Shown piece after piece: positions 10,634-20,770 of a stretch of 64,000 nucleotides of DNA (position 1 is the first letter of the stretch; each line of letters opens with the position of its first letter). The notes beneath the pieces are model-generated. The model searched no databases, had not been told where the DNA came from, and saw only the letters and a list, made by a program, of their open reading frames with translations. The position numbers and the translations under genes are program-made. Source of the stretch: CAWDVK01 sp963805715 (GTDB taxonomy: Bacteria > Actinomycetota > Actinomycetes > Streptosporangiales > Streptosporangiaceae); assembly GCA_963805715.1 (NCBI GenBank), contig CAWDVK010000001.1, forward strand, positions 133,789-197,788. Reading direction: 5' to 3'.

Positions 10634-11611
10634 GTGGGCCTGCCTCGGTCGCCAGACTCTGTGCTGTTCACCACCTACAACGTCCTCGACTTGTTCCTCA
10701 GCGACGAGCCGGGGGCCGTCCGGCGGTACGAGCGGGTGGTCGAGTCGATCCGCGGCATCGACCCGGACGTGCTCGCCGTCCAGGAAATCCGCGGTTCCTA
10801 CAAGCCGAAGGTGGAAGGCCGTCTCCGGCAGCTGGCCGCCGATGTCGGGCTGCAGTGCCTGGTCAGGGACAAGGACGGCGGACATGCTCAGCCTGCCCTC
10901 GCGATGGGATCGCGCGGCTACCACGGCGGCCTCTTGTGGCGAGCCGGGATCGAGCCTGTTCCCGACTCGTTTCAGGTCGTCGGGCGGCTGGACTTCTGGC
11001 ACTCGCTGGGCTGCGTCACCCTGGACCTGGGCGGACGGCAGGTCCGGCACGCGACGTTCCATGCGGCACCGTTCGGCCGCAGCCTGCGGGCTGAGCAGAA
11101 CGAGCTGCTGGTGGCCAGGCTGACTGGATCGCCGGCGAGCCCGCCGGTCCTCGTCGGCGCTGACTGGAACACCGAGTCCGCCGACCGCATCAAGGACGCG
11201 GACGGGCGGTGGGTGCTGTACGAGCCGGGTGATCCCTACGCCGGGGCTACCTGGTCCCCGGACATGATCTACCAGTGCGAATGGGACTACGACGAGGACG
11301 GGAACCGGCGATTCCGGGCCGACCGGCGCCCCGGCGACGTGCTCTGGGCAGGCGGCCTCTACGACGCGGCCGCCGCACTGCGCGCGCCGTGGCAGCCGAC
11401 GGTGGGGCATTACCCCGGCGACCGCTATGGCGTGGCGGGCATCCGCCGCCGCATCGACGCGATCCGGGTCTCGCGGCACGTGCTCGGCGCCCTCCGCGCG
11501 TACCATGTGGTCGACTCCGAGCTGACCCGGCGCGCATCGGACCATCTGCCGGTCACCGTGGAGTACAAGCCGGCTGCCATCACTACGGGACTGCCCGGCG
11601 ACCTGGACTGA
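10634..11611 (+). CDS. Endonuclease/exonuclease/phosphatase (EEP) family protein
   Basis: A 325-residue protein. Motifs in order are FTTYNVLDLF (Asn), DVLAVQEIRG (metal-binding Glu), LVGADWNTE (Asp and Asn of the GDxN-like motif) and RRASDHLPVTVEY (terminal Asp-His pair). These define the EEP fold shared by Mg-dependent nucleases and phosphoesterases. No signal peptide is seen, so it is cytoplasmic. The substrate (DNA, RNA or a small phosphodiester) cannot be told. GTG 10634 follows a purine-rich GGGGGTGATGAG stretch that supplies a ribosome site. The gene stands alone. Confidence 0.88.
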   Translation: MGLPRSPDSVLFTTYNVLDLFLSDEPGAVRRYERVVESIRGIDPDVLAVQEIRGSYKPKVEGRLRQLAADVGLQCLVRDKDGGHAQPALAMGSRGYHGGLLWRAGIEPVPDSFQVVGRLDFWHSLGCVTLDLGGRQVRHATFHAAPFGRSLRAEQNELLVARLTGSPASPPVLVGADWNTESADRIKDADGRWVLYEPGDPYAGATWSPDMIYQCEWDYDEDGNRRFRADRRPGDVLWAGGLYDAAAALRAPWQPTVGHYPGDRYGVAGIRRRIDAIRVSRHVLGALRAYHVVDSELTRRASDHLPVTVEYKPAAITTGLPGDLD

Positions 11612-11828
11612 CGTGCCGGGAGGGGCGGTGGGCGAGCAGTTCGCTACCACGCGGCTGCCCGGTGCCCGGAACATCGCGGAAGGGCATGCTGCGCGCTGCT
11701 GAGCAGTATCTATCCGCTTGACGGGGACTGCCGCCTGTTCGGCTGGCCAGGTACGGCCGAACGGGCGGGCCGCCGGCACCCGGCACCCGGCGCGCGGCAT
11801 GAGGCGACCTGAACATAGCCTGGCTGCC

Positions 11829-12335
11829 ATGGCCGAGACGCGCGATGCGGATGAGCCGAGGCTCGTGCCGGTCATCCCGGCCTCATCGGGGGCGCTGATC
11901 TTCGCCAGCGGCCGGCGGTTGCTGATCTTGAAGCCGACCTATAAGTCCGGCTGGACGATACCCGGCGGCGAGATGGAGTCAGACGGGGAAACGCCCTGGG
12001 AGGCCTGCCGGCGTGAGGTCGCCGAGGAATGCGGACTGGACGTGCGGGCCGGACGGCTGGCCTGCGTCGATTTCCGGCGCCCGCGACCCGGCCGGCCGGG
12101 CGGCATGCGGTTCCTGTTCGACTGCGGCGAACTCCCGGATGCCGTGCTCGCCACGGTCAGGCTGCAGGAGGAGGAAATCTCCGAGCACCGGCTCGTCCCG
12201 CTGGCAGCGGCGCTGAAACTGCTCCGCAAGCCGGTCCGCCGCAGGGTGGCCAGGGCGACCCGGTCCCTGGTCACGGTATACCTGGAGGAGGGGCGCCGGG
12301 TGGGGGGAGTGGACAGCCACGCCAGGACGTGCTGA
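11829..12335 (+). CDS. Nudix hydrolase
   Basis: A 168-residue protein. The Nudix box is complete: GGEMESDGETPWEACRREVA continuing EECG, with G-x5-E-x7-RE-x2-EE-x-G spacing at about residues 45-68. It is preceded by the beta-strand SSGALIFASGRRLLILKP. These enzymes hydrolyse nucleoside-diphosphate-X substrates using Mg bound by the box glutamates; the exact substrate is not evident. ATG 11829 removes an upstream low-complexity extension that would be open in frame. Its TGA lies within a 32-bp imperfect tandem duplication. Confidence 0.9.
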   Translation: MAETRDADEPRLVPVIPASSGALIFASGRRLLILKPTYKSGWTIPGGEMESDGETPWEACRREVAEECGLDVRAGRLACVDFRRPRPGRPGGMRFLFDCGELPDAVLATVRLQEEEISEHRLVPLAAALKLLRKPVRRRVARATRSLVTVYLEEGRRVGGVDSHARTC

Positions 12336-12390
12336 GCCAGCATGGTCCCGGGCCCGGGACGCGCTGAGCCAGCCCGGTCCCGGGCGCGCT
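12327..12390. repeat. 32-bp imperfect tandem duplication across a stop codon
   Basis: Copies at 12327-12358 and 12359-12390 share the core GCTGAGCCAGC followed by GGTCCCGGGC. The first TGA is the stop of the Nudix gene (12333-12335). Confidence 0.75.
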
Positions 12391-12478
12391 AGCACCGGTC
12401 CTGCGGCGGCGCTGGCACCGTGCTGCGGGGCGCACGGTGCGGGCCAGCCACCGGCAGCCTCGCTGAGGCAGCCCCATC

Positions 12479-12503
12479 GCCTATACCCCTATGGGGTATA
12501 GGC
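12479..12503. promoter_or_regulatory. CsoR/RcnR-type operator palindrome
   Basis: A perfect 25-bp palindrome with 11-bp arms around TAT; the central arms are CTATACCCC and GGGGTATAG. Such A/T-flanked CCCC-GGGG palindromes are bound by CsoR-family metal-sensing repressors, which release DNA on binding Cu(I) or another metal. It lies 34 bp upstream of the permease ATG, where it would overlap the promoter. No csoR-like gene is seen in the window, so the regulator must be encoded elsewhere. Confidence 0.75.
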
Positions 12504-12536
12504 TGCAAGCTCCGACTAGACGAAGGGGGCCGCCGC

Positions 12537-13790
12537 ATGCAGGCCCTGGCGCATGCGCTGTCGATCACGGGATCGATGGCATGGGAGATCGCCTGGGCAC
12601 TCATCCTCGGGTTCCTGATATCGGCCATCATCCAGGCCCTGGTGTCCAAGGCCGCCATTGCCCGGCTGCTCGGGGACGACCGTCCGCGCACGCTGGCCGT
12701 GGCCGCAGGGCTCGGCGCCGCCTCGTCGTCCTGTTCCTACGCTGCTGTCGCGCTGGCCAGATCGCTGCTGCGCAAAGGGGCCAGCTTCACCGCCGCGATG
12801 GCTTTCGAGATCGCGTCCACCAACCTGGTCATCGAGCTCGGCGTGCTGCTGGCGCTGCTGATGGGCTGGCAGTTCACCGTCGCCGAGTTCACCGGCGGGC
12901 CGATCATGATCATTATTGTGGCGTTGTGGTTCCGGCTGCTGCTGCGCGAGCGCCTGCTGCGCCAGGCGCGCGAGCAGGCGCAGCGGGGGCTCAGCGGATC
13001 CATGGAGGGGCATGCGGCGATGGACATGTCGGTGCGCCGCTCCGGTCCTTTTGCCCGCCGCCTGCTGTCCGGCGATGGCTTCACCGCGGTATCGCACGTG
13101 TTCATCATGGAGTGGGCGGCCATCATCAGGGACCTGCTGATCGGCCTCCTGATCGCGGGCGCCATCGCTGCCTGGGTGCCGGACACCTTCTGGCGGAGCT
13201 TCTTCTTCACCGGCCATCCGCTGGCATCCGCGCTCTGGGGGCCGCTTATCGGGCCCGTCGTGGCCATGCTGAGCTTCGTCTGCTCGATCGGCAACGTGCC
13301 GCTGGCCGCCGTCCTGTGGAAGAGCGGCATCAGCTTCGGCGGCGTCACCGCCTTCATCTTCGCGGACCTGCTGATCCTGCCGATCCTGAACATCTACCGG
13401 AAGTACTACGGCGCGCGGATGGCCGCCTTCCTGCTGGCCGCCTTCTACGCTGCCATGGTCATCGCGGGATATGCGGTGGAACTCATCTTCGGCGGCCTGG
13501 GCCTGGTACCCGACCGGTCCGCGGCGCGGATTCCGGACTCCGGCGTGTCCTGGGACTACACCACCTGGCTGAACATCGCATTCCTGCTGCTGGCCGCCGT
13601 CATCATCGTCCGGTTCGTGCGCACGGGCGGCCTCCCCATGCTGCGGATGATGGGCGGCCCGGCTGACGGCCAGGGCCACGACCACGCTGCTCACGACCAC
13701 GCCGCTCACGACCACGCCGCTCATGACCACGCCGCTACAGCTCGACCACGCCGCTCACGACCACGCCGCTCACGACCACGCCGCTCATGA
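12537..13790 (+). CDS. Predicted permease (PF03773/ArsP-like) with repeat-encoded His-rich C-terminus
   Basis: A 417-residue protein with about eight to ten membrane helices. Motifs typical of the DUF318/ArsP permease family are GLGAASSSCSYAAVALARSL, KGASFTAAMAFEIASTNLVI, GPVVAMLSFVCSIGNVPLAA and FGGVTAFIFADLLILPI. Start ATG 12537 has an AAGGGGG ribosome site and lies just below a CsoR-type operator, pointing to metal-controlled expression and probably metal or metalloid export. The C-terminus DHAAHDHAAH... comes from a 15-bp DNA repeat and is a plausible metal-binding tail. A 4-bp surplus at about 13734-13741 shifts the frame, so the repeats then read RPRRS and the protein ends early. Without it the tail would continue as DHAAH units to a TGA near 13866. 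Confidence 0.88.
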   Translation: MQALAHALSITGSMAWEIAWALILGFLISAIIQALVSKAAIARLLGDDRPRTLAVAAGLGAASSSCSYAAVALARSLLRKGASFTAAMAFEIASTNLVIELGVLLALLMGWQFTVAEFTGGPIMIIIVALWFRLLLRERLLRQAREQAQRGLSGSMEGHAAMDMSVRRSGPFARRLLSGDGFTAVSHVFIMEWAAIIRDLLIGLLIAGAIAAWVPDTFWRSFFFTGHPLASALWGPLIGPVVAMLSFVCSIGNVPLAAVLWKSGISFGGVTAFIFADLLILPILNIYRKYYGARMAAFLLAAFYAAMVIAGYAVELIFGGLGLVPDRSAARIPDSGVSWDYTTWLNIAFLLLAAVIIVRFVRTGGLPMLRMMGGPADGQGHDHAAHDHAAHDHAAHDHAATARPRRSRPRRSRPRRS

Positions 13791-13830
13791 CCACGCCGCT
13801 CATGACCACGCCGCTCACGGCCAGGGGGGT
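13678..13830. repeat. 15-bp minisatellite (about nine units) encoding the permease tail
   Basis: Unit GACCACGCCGCTCAC or ...CAT is repeated in tandem. One junction (13736-13742) reads ACAGCTC instead of CAC, which shifts the reading frame by one. The array ends in two GGCCAGGGGGGTCAC units. Confidence 0.9.
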
Positions 13831-13949
13831 CACGGCCAGGGGGGTCACCGGCGACGGCGAGCATGATCACGCCGGGCGGGGTGGCGGCTGAGGGCCGGCG
13901 GCCTCGGCCGGACCCTCGGTGGGTTGCCTCGCGGCGATATGATCCAGCG

Positions 13950-14321
13950 GTGGCGGACTACGTCGAGCTCATCATTCAGCTGCCGCGCGGCAGCTCGGTG
14001 GACACGCACCTGCGGGAGAGCCCTCCGGCCAGCGTCACCAGCGGCCGGGCCGTACTCGAGCACCTGTCGGCCGGCAGGGACGGCCGCCTGGAGCCCCCGC
14101 TGGCCGGCGAGATCGTGCTGTCTGTGCTCTCGCCGGAAGCCCTGGCCCGCGAGCCGGATGAGGTCAGGCGCGCTATCGAGGGCGCGGAGCTGGCCGGCGA
14201 GCCGCTGGTGGTGCTCGTGGAGGCCGCCGAGGAGCTGCGCGACGAGGAACTCGACGCGGTCCTGGACGCCACGAGTCACACCGGCCGCACCGTGATCCTG
14301 CGGATCGCTGAAGGCGCGTGA
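13950..14321 (+). CDS. Conserved hypothetical acidic protein
   Basis: A 123-residue protein from GTG 13950 (VADYVELIIQLPRGSSVDTHL). It is mixed alpha/beta and acidic, with a Glu-rich helix (VLVEAAEELRDEELDAVLDA) and a final strand (GRTVILRIAEG). No signal peptide or membrane segment. I do not recognise a domain. Upstream in-frame codons are low-complexity, so the GTG is preferred. It follows the permease repeat array and is followed by a strong terminator. Confidence 0.6.
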   Translation: MADYVELIIQLPRGSSVDTHLRESPPASVTSGRAVLEHLSAGRDGRLEPPLAGEIVLSVLSPEALAREPDEVRRAIEGAELAGEPLVVLVEAAEELRDEELDAVLDATSHTGRTVILRIAEGA

Positions 14322-14448
14322 CCGCCGGGGGCGTCCGCGCCCGGGCCAACCGTCGCGCTCACCCGGCGGGGGCCCTTTCCCTCACCTGGCCGGGCCGTCC
14401 TGCCCGCGCTCAGCCGCCGGGGACTGTCAGCGCCGGCCCGGCGTACGA

Positions 14449-14498
14449 CGTGGATGCGTCACTGCTGCGGAAAGAGCGACGGCAGCTGCGCATCCACG
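14449..14498. repeat. 10-bp inverted repeat with inner stem
   Basis: CGTGGATGCG (14449-14458) and CGCATCCACG (14489-14498) are perfect complements with a 30-nt spacer. Inside it CTGC and GCAG can pair further. It lies in the 383-bp gap between the hypothetical gene and lon; no gene is seen in that gap. Confidence 0.6.
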
Positions 14499-14560
14499 CT
14501 GCTGCCTGCCCTTGCCGCCGGCCACGGCAGCCTGCGGGCTTAGTTACCGGACAGCAATGA

Positions 14561-14596
14561 GCCGGGAGCCGGGCGGTGAAACGCCCGGCTCCCGGC
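14561..14596. terminator. Bidirectional hairpin terminator between convergent genes
   Basis: A 15-bp perfect stem (GCCGGGAGCCGGGCG pairing with its complement, 14561-14575 and 14582-14596) closes a GTGAAA loop. It lies between the convergent hypothetical gene and lon, as expected for a shared actinobacterial terminator. There is no T-tract, which is usual at this GC content. Confidence 0.8.
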
Positions 14597-14613
14597 CGCT
14601 AGCTTCCGGACCG

Positions 14614-14694
14614 GCCCGCTCGTGCGGACAGCCCGCTCGTGCGGACAGCCCGCTCGTGCGGACAGCCCGCTCGTGCGGACAGCCCGCTCGTGCC
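14614..14694. repeat. 17-bp tandem repeat, 4 full copies plus a partial
   Basis: Unit GCCCGCTCGTGCGGACA at 14614, 14631, 14648 and 14665, with a partial copy from 14682. It ends about 10 bp beyond the lon stop codon. Confidence 0.9.
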
Positions 14695-14704
14695 GTCGCG
14701 GCGG

Positions 14705-17080
<2,376 letters not shown>

Positions 17081-17161
17081 CTATGGGTCACTTCCCTGAA
17101 GCTCTGTTTACTTAATTACAGAACTACAAGCAGGAGAGCCCCTCGTTTGTTTCCCCGGGTC

Positions 17162-17178
17162 GTTCGCGCTGAGCGGAC
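17162..17178. promoter_or_regulatory. Candidate ClgR box upstream of lon
   Basis: GTTCGC, five bases, GCGGAC: the CGC-N5-GCG core described for the ClgR activator of clp and lon genes in Actinobacteria, here with near-palindromic flanks. It lies 82-98 bp upstream of the lon start, a normal activator distance. No HspR/HAIR inverted repeat is visible. Confidence 0.45.
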
Positions 17179-17222
17179 GGCCGCCAGAGCCGGACATACC
17201 GGGCACCACGGCCCGGCCAGGG

Positions 17223-17275
17223 CATGATCTCGAAGACCTAAGGGGCCTATATCCCCCTAAGTCTTCGAGATCATG
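17223..17275 (-). terminator. 23-bp hairpin terminator of the PIG-L gene
   Basis: Arms 17223-17245 and 17253-17275 with a 7-nt loop. The arms carry two mismatches as + strand RNA, but in minus-strand RNA both become G-U wobbles, so the stem is fully paired only in that direction. This fits termination of the leftward PIG-L gene that ends at 17333. Confidence 0.75.
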
Positions 17276-17332
17276 GCGGAGCTGCGCCCAGGCGACGGCC
17301 AGGCCGACGGCTGGTATTCCTCGATCCCGGGG

Positions 17333-18037
17333 CTACCTCATCGGGTAGCGGCGGAGGCCGACCGCATATTCCACGCCGGCCCCCAGGCCGACGTAACCGG
17401 CCATGTCACGGAGGAACTGATCGGGGTCGAAGTCGCCGCCCAGCCCGTCGATATAGGCGCGATGCTCCCGCAGCGAGGCGATCCCGGCCTCAATGCTGCC
17501 GGTCACGTCCACGAAGTGGGTCGGGCTGCCGGTGGCGGCCACGTAGGCGTCCCCGATGGTGTCGCAGCGGGGCCCGGCCTCAGCGAACACCCACTCGTTG
17601 GCGGCGTCCCGGCAGGCATCCAGGACGGCCAGCCCGACAGCGCGGTGATCGGCGTGGTTGACCGGCCCTTCCTCCCCCCAGGTCAGGTCGAAGCTCATGG
17701 TGATCACGACTTGCGGCCGCAGCCTGCGGAACGCGGCGGCCAGGTCACGCCGCAGCGCGAGGCCGTACTCCACCTGCCCGTCGGCATGGCTGAGGAAGGT
17801 CACGTCGCTGACGCCGACCACCGCGGCCGACCGCCTCTCCTCCTCCTCGCGCAGCGGGCCGCACCGCTCGGGCGGCAGCCCGGCGATGCCCGCCTCGCCG
17901 CGGGTGACCAGGACGTAGGAGACCTGCTTGCCCTGGCCGGTCCAGCGGGCCACCGCGGAGGCGGCGCCGTATTCGAGGTCATCGGGATGCGCGACCACGG
18001 CGACGGCCCGCTCCCAGTCCTCCGGCACGGGCTGCAT
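17333..18037 (-). CDS. PIG-L/LmbE-family deacetylase
   Basis: A 234-residue protein. It has the zinc-binding PHPDD-type motif as VVAHPDDLEYG near residue 20 and the later NHADHRAVG His pair (about residue 130). These define the N-acetylglucosaminyl-phosphatidylinositol/mycothiol-type de-N-acetylase fold. Related actinobacterial enzymes are MshB (mycothiol synthesis) and Mca, but the sequence does not show which substrate applies. ATG 18037 (MQPVPEDWERAVAVVAHPD) is chosen over an upstream in-frame start, because the conserved strand begins ten residues later. Confidence 0.88.
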   Translation of the reverse strand: MQPVPEDWERAVAVVAHPDDLEYGAASAVARWTGQGKQVSYVLVTRGEAGIAGLPPERCGPLREEEERRSAAVVGVSDVTFLSHADGQVEYGLALRRDLAAAFRRLRPQVVITMSFDLTWGEEGPVNHADHRAVGLAVLDACRDAANEWVFAEAGPRCDTIGDAYVAATGSPTHFVDVTGSIEAGIASLREHRAYIDGLGGDFDPDQFLRDMAGYVGLGAGVEYAVGLRRYPMR

Positions 18038-18203
18038 GGCCGAAGCGTAGCGGCCCCGCCCCGGCGGGACCACGATGCCGGGCGGCCTGCGCGAACTGAC
18101 CGGAACCGGTTGGGCGCCGTGACGACGGCGATCTCGGTAGGCTAGGGAAGTCGAGAGCCCTTGGCCGCGAGCGAGGTCGGCTGATCGCGGCCGTTCCGCT
18201 GGG

Positions 18204-19568
18204 ATGAGCTCGGGGCCGGACGCCTGGCCTGCGCCAGGCGAGGGGAGCGGGCTTGCCGTGCGGACGACCGGAGATCGCGGGCCCTTGCGGGTCGCGCTGC
18301 TGGGCTGCGGAACCGTCGGTTCCGAGGTCTACCGGCTGCTCACCGAGCAGTCAGCTGACCTGTGCGCGCGGGCGGGCGCCCCGCTCCAGGTAGTAGGCGT
18401 CGCCGTGCGCCGCCCGGACCATCCCCGCGGCGTGGCGGTGGTGGATCCCGCGCTGCTGACGACCGACGGGATGGCCCTGGTCACGCGGCCCGACGTGGAC
18501 ATCGTGATCGAGCTGATCGGCGGGATCGAGCCAGCCAGGACCCTGCTGCTGTCCGCGCTCGGCGCGGGGAAGTCCGTGGTGACAGCCAACAAGGCGCTGC
18601 TCGCCGCGGATAGCGCGATCCTGCACAAGGCCGCCCGCGAGGCTGGCGCCGATATCTACTACGAGGCCTCGGTGGCGGGGGCGATCCCGCTGCTCCGGCC
18701 GCTGCGGGAGTCACTGGCCGGTGATGAGGTCAGGCGCGTGCTCGGGATCGTGAACGGCACCACGAACTACATACTCGACCAGATGGATTCCTCCGGTGCC
18801 GATTTCGGCACCGCGCTGGCCGAGGCGCAGGGCCTCGGCTACGCCGAGGCTGATCCGACCGCCGATGTCGGGGGCTACGACGCGGCGGCCAAGGCAGCGA
18901 TCCTGGCCAGCATCGCCTTCCACTCCCAGGTCACCGCCAGGGACGTGCACCGGGAGGGCATCACCGGGATCACCGCGGCTGACATCGCCAGCGCGAAGGC
19001 GCTGGGCTGCGTGGTGAAGCTGCTGGCGATCTGCGAGCGCTGCAACGGCGGCATCTCGGCGCGGGTTCATCCGGCGATGATCCCGCGGGTGCATCCGCTC
19101 GCCGCGGTGCACGGCGCCTACAACGCGGTGTTCGTGGAGGCCGAGTCGGCCGGGCGGCTGATGTTCTACGGTGCCGGGGCCGGCGGACAGCCGTCCGCCA
19201 GCGCCGTGCTCGGCGACATTGTCTCGGTGGCGCGCAACCAGCTGGCCGGGATCCGCGGGCCCGATGCCTCTACCTACGCCGGGCTGCCGCTCGTCCCGAT
19301 CGGAGACGCGCTGACCAGCTATTACGTGGCGCTGGACGTGGCGGACCGGCCTGGCGTCCTGGGCCCGGTGGCCGACTCGTTTGCCCAGCAGGGCGTGTCC
19401 ATCAAGGCAGTGCGGCAGGAGGGCCGGGGCGAGGACGCCAACCTGATCATCGTGACGCACATGGCCAGGGAGGACGCCCTGGCCAAGACCGTGGCGCATC
19501 TCACCTCGATGGATGCCGTGCGGGCGGTCGACAGCGTGATCCGGGTCGAAGGCGAGGAGGAGCAGTGA
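18204..19568 (+). CDS. hom: Homoserine dehydrogenase with ACT domain
   Basis: A 454-residue protein. NAD(P)-binding motif LRVALLGCGTVGSEV near residue 30, then VTANKALLA and the catalytic region YEASVAGAIPLLRPLRESLAGDEV, GIVNGTTNYILDQM and GYAEADPTADVGGYDAAAKA. The last about 80 residues form a C-terminal ACT domain (YYVALDVADRPGVLGPVADSFAQQG), typical of threonine-feedback-regulated actinobacterial enzymes. It reduces aspartate semialdehyde to homoserine. It is the first gene of hom-thrC-thrB. The N-terminal about 28 residues are low-complexity, so an internal GTG (18258) could be used instead. Confidence 0.96.
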   Translation: MSSGPDAWPAPGEGSGLAVRTTGDRGPLRVALLGCGTVGSEVYRLLTEQSADLCARAGAPLQVVGVAVRRPDHPRGVAVVDPALLTTDGMALVTRPDVDIVIELIGGIEPARTLLLSALGAGKSVVTANKALLAADSAILHKAAREAGADIYYEASVAGAIPLLRPLRESLAGDEVRRVLGIVNGTTNYILDQMDSSGADFGTALAEAQGLGYAEADPTADVGGYDAAAKAAILASIAFHSQVTARDVHREGITGITAADIASAKALGCVVKLLAICERCNGGISARVHPAMIPRVHPLAAVHGAYNAVFVEAESAGRLMFYGAGAGGQPSASAVLGDIVSVARNQLAGIRGPDASTYAGLPLVPIGDALTSYYVALDVADRPGVLGPVADSFAQQGVSIKAVRQEGRGEDANLIIVTHMAREDALAKTVAHLTSMDAVRAVDSVIRVEGEEEQ

Positions 19569-20770
19569 CAGCCGCGGCCGGGCAGCGCGCCGGCGCGGCA
19601 GGCCAGGGCGCGGCCGGCGCCGCGGAGCGCAGGAGCCGGGCCGGCCAGCGTGCGGACGCGGCTGGCCAGGCCCGCAGCCAGAGCCCGCCCGGCCAGCGCG
19701 CCGGAGCCGTGGCCCGGCGGCCCTGGCGCGGCGTCATCACCGAGTACCGGGCGAGCCTGCCCGTGACCGGCGACACCCCCGTTGTCACCCTGGCCGAGGG
19801 CGGCACCCCGCTGCTCACGGCTCCCGCGCTGTCCGCCATGACCGGCTGCGAGGTCTACCTCAAGGTGGAGGGGGCCAACCCGACCGGGTCCTTCAAGGAC
19901 CGTGGCATGACCGTGGCAGTCAGCCTGGCGGCGGGCCGCGGCGCGAGCACGGTGATCTGCGCGTCGACCGGCAACACCAGCGCGAGCGCGGCAGCCTATG
20001 CCGCGCGGGCCGGCCTGGGCTGCGCGGTTCTGGTCCCCCGCGGCAACATCGCGCTCGGCAAGCTGGCCCAGGCGCTGACCTACGGGGCCCGGCTGCTGCA
20101 GGTCGACGGCAACTTCGACGACTGCCTCCAGCTGGTGCGCAAGCTGGTCGCCGATTACCCGGTGGCGCTGGTCAACTCGCTGAATACCGAGCGGCTGCAA
20201 GGCCAGAAGACGGCCGCGTTCGAGATCGTCGATGAGCTCGGCGACGCGCCCGACGTGCACTGCATGCCGGTGGGCAACGCCGGCAATATCGCGGCGTACT
20301 GGCTGGGCTATCAGGAGTACCAGGCAGCCGGGGCGGCGACGCGCGCGCCGCGGATCCTCGGCTTCCAGGCCAGCGGGGCGGCGCCGATCGTGCGCGGCCA
20401 TCCGGTCGCCAGCCCGGTCACCGTCGCCACCGCGATCAGGATCGGCAACCCGGCGTCCTGGCAGCTGGCGGAGGCGGCACGCGACGAGTCTGGCGGCCTG
20501 ATCGATGAGGTCAGCGATGACCAGATCCTCGCGGCCTACCGGCTGCTCGCCCAGCGGGAGGGAGTTTTCGGCGAGCCGGCCTCGGCGGCCGGGGTCGCTG
20601 GCCTGCTGCAGGCGCGGCAGCGCGGGCAGGTCCCGGCCGGCTCGGTGGTCGTCTGCACGATCACCGGCAACGGGCTGAAGGATCCGGACACGGCCATGGC
20701 CGGGCTGTCGGCCCCGGTCACGATCGGCGTGGATGCCGCTGCCGCAGCGGCCGCGCTGGAACTAGGGTGA
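19565..20770 (+). CDS. thrC: Threonine synthase
   Basis: A 401-residue protein starting at a GTG that shares GTGA with the hom stop. The first about 50 residues are an unusual Ala/Gly/Gln/Arg-rich extension with repeated AGQRA-like units. Conserved sequence begins at RPWRGVITEYRASLPVTGDTP. PLP lysine in PTGSFKDRGM, substrate loop CASTGNTSASAAAYAARAG, NSLNTERLQGQKTAAFEIVDELG and the glycine-rich MPVGNAGNIAAYW mark the enzyme as the short actinobacterial/archaeal form. It converts O-phosphohomoserine to threonine. A start near codon 50 would give a standard length; the coupled GTG is kept because of the overlap. Confidence 0.96.
   Translation: MTAAAGQRAGAAGQGAAGAAERRSRAGQRADAAGQARSQSPPGQRAGAVARRPWRGVITEYRASLPVTGDTPVVTLAEGGTPLLTAPALSAMTGCEVYLKVEGANPTGSFKDRGMTVAVSLAAGRGASTVICASTGNTSASAAAYAARAGLGCAVLVPRGNIALGKLAQALTYGARLLQVDGNFDDCLQLVRKLVADYPVALVNSLNTERLQGQKTAAFEIVDELGDAPDVHCMPVGNAGNIAAYWLGYQEYQAAGAATRAPRILGFQASGAAPIVRGHPVASPVTVATAIRIGNPASWQLAEAARDESGGLIDEVSDDQILAAYRLLAQREGVFGEPASAAGVAGLLQARQRGQVPAGSVVVCTITGNGLKDPDTAMAGLSAPVTIGVDAAAAAAALELG

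Noticed and set aside
13678..13830. Possible CRISPR array
   Set aside because: The units are directly adjacent 15-mers without spacers, inside a coding region, and no cas gene is present.
14614..14694. 17-bp repeats as CRISPR or iterons
   Set aside because: No spacers, no replication gene nearby, and the repeats abut the lon stop like the other minisatellites here.
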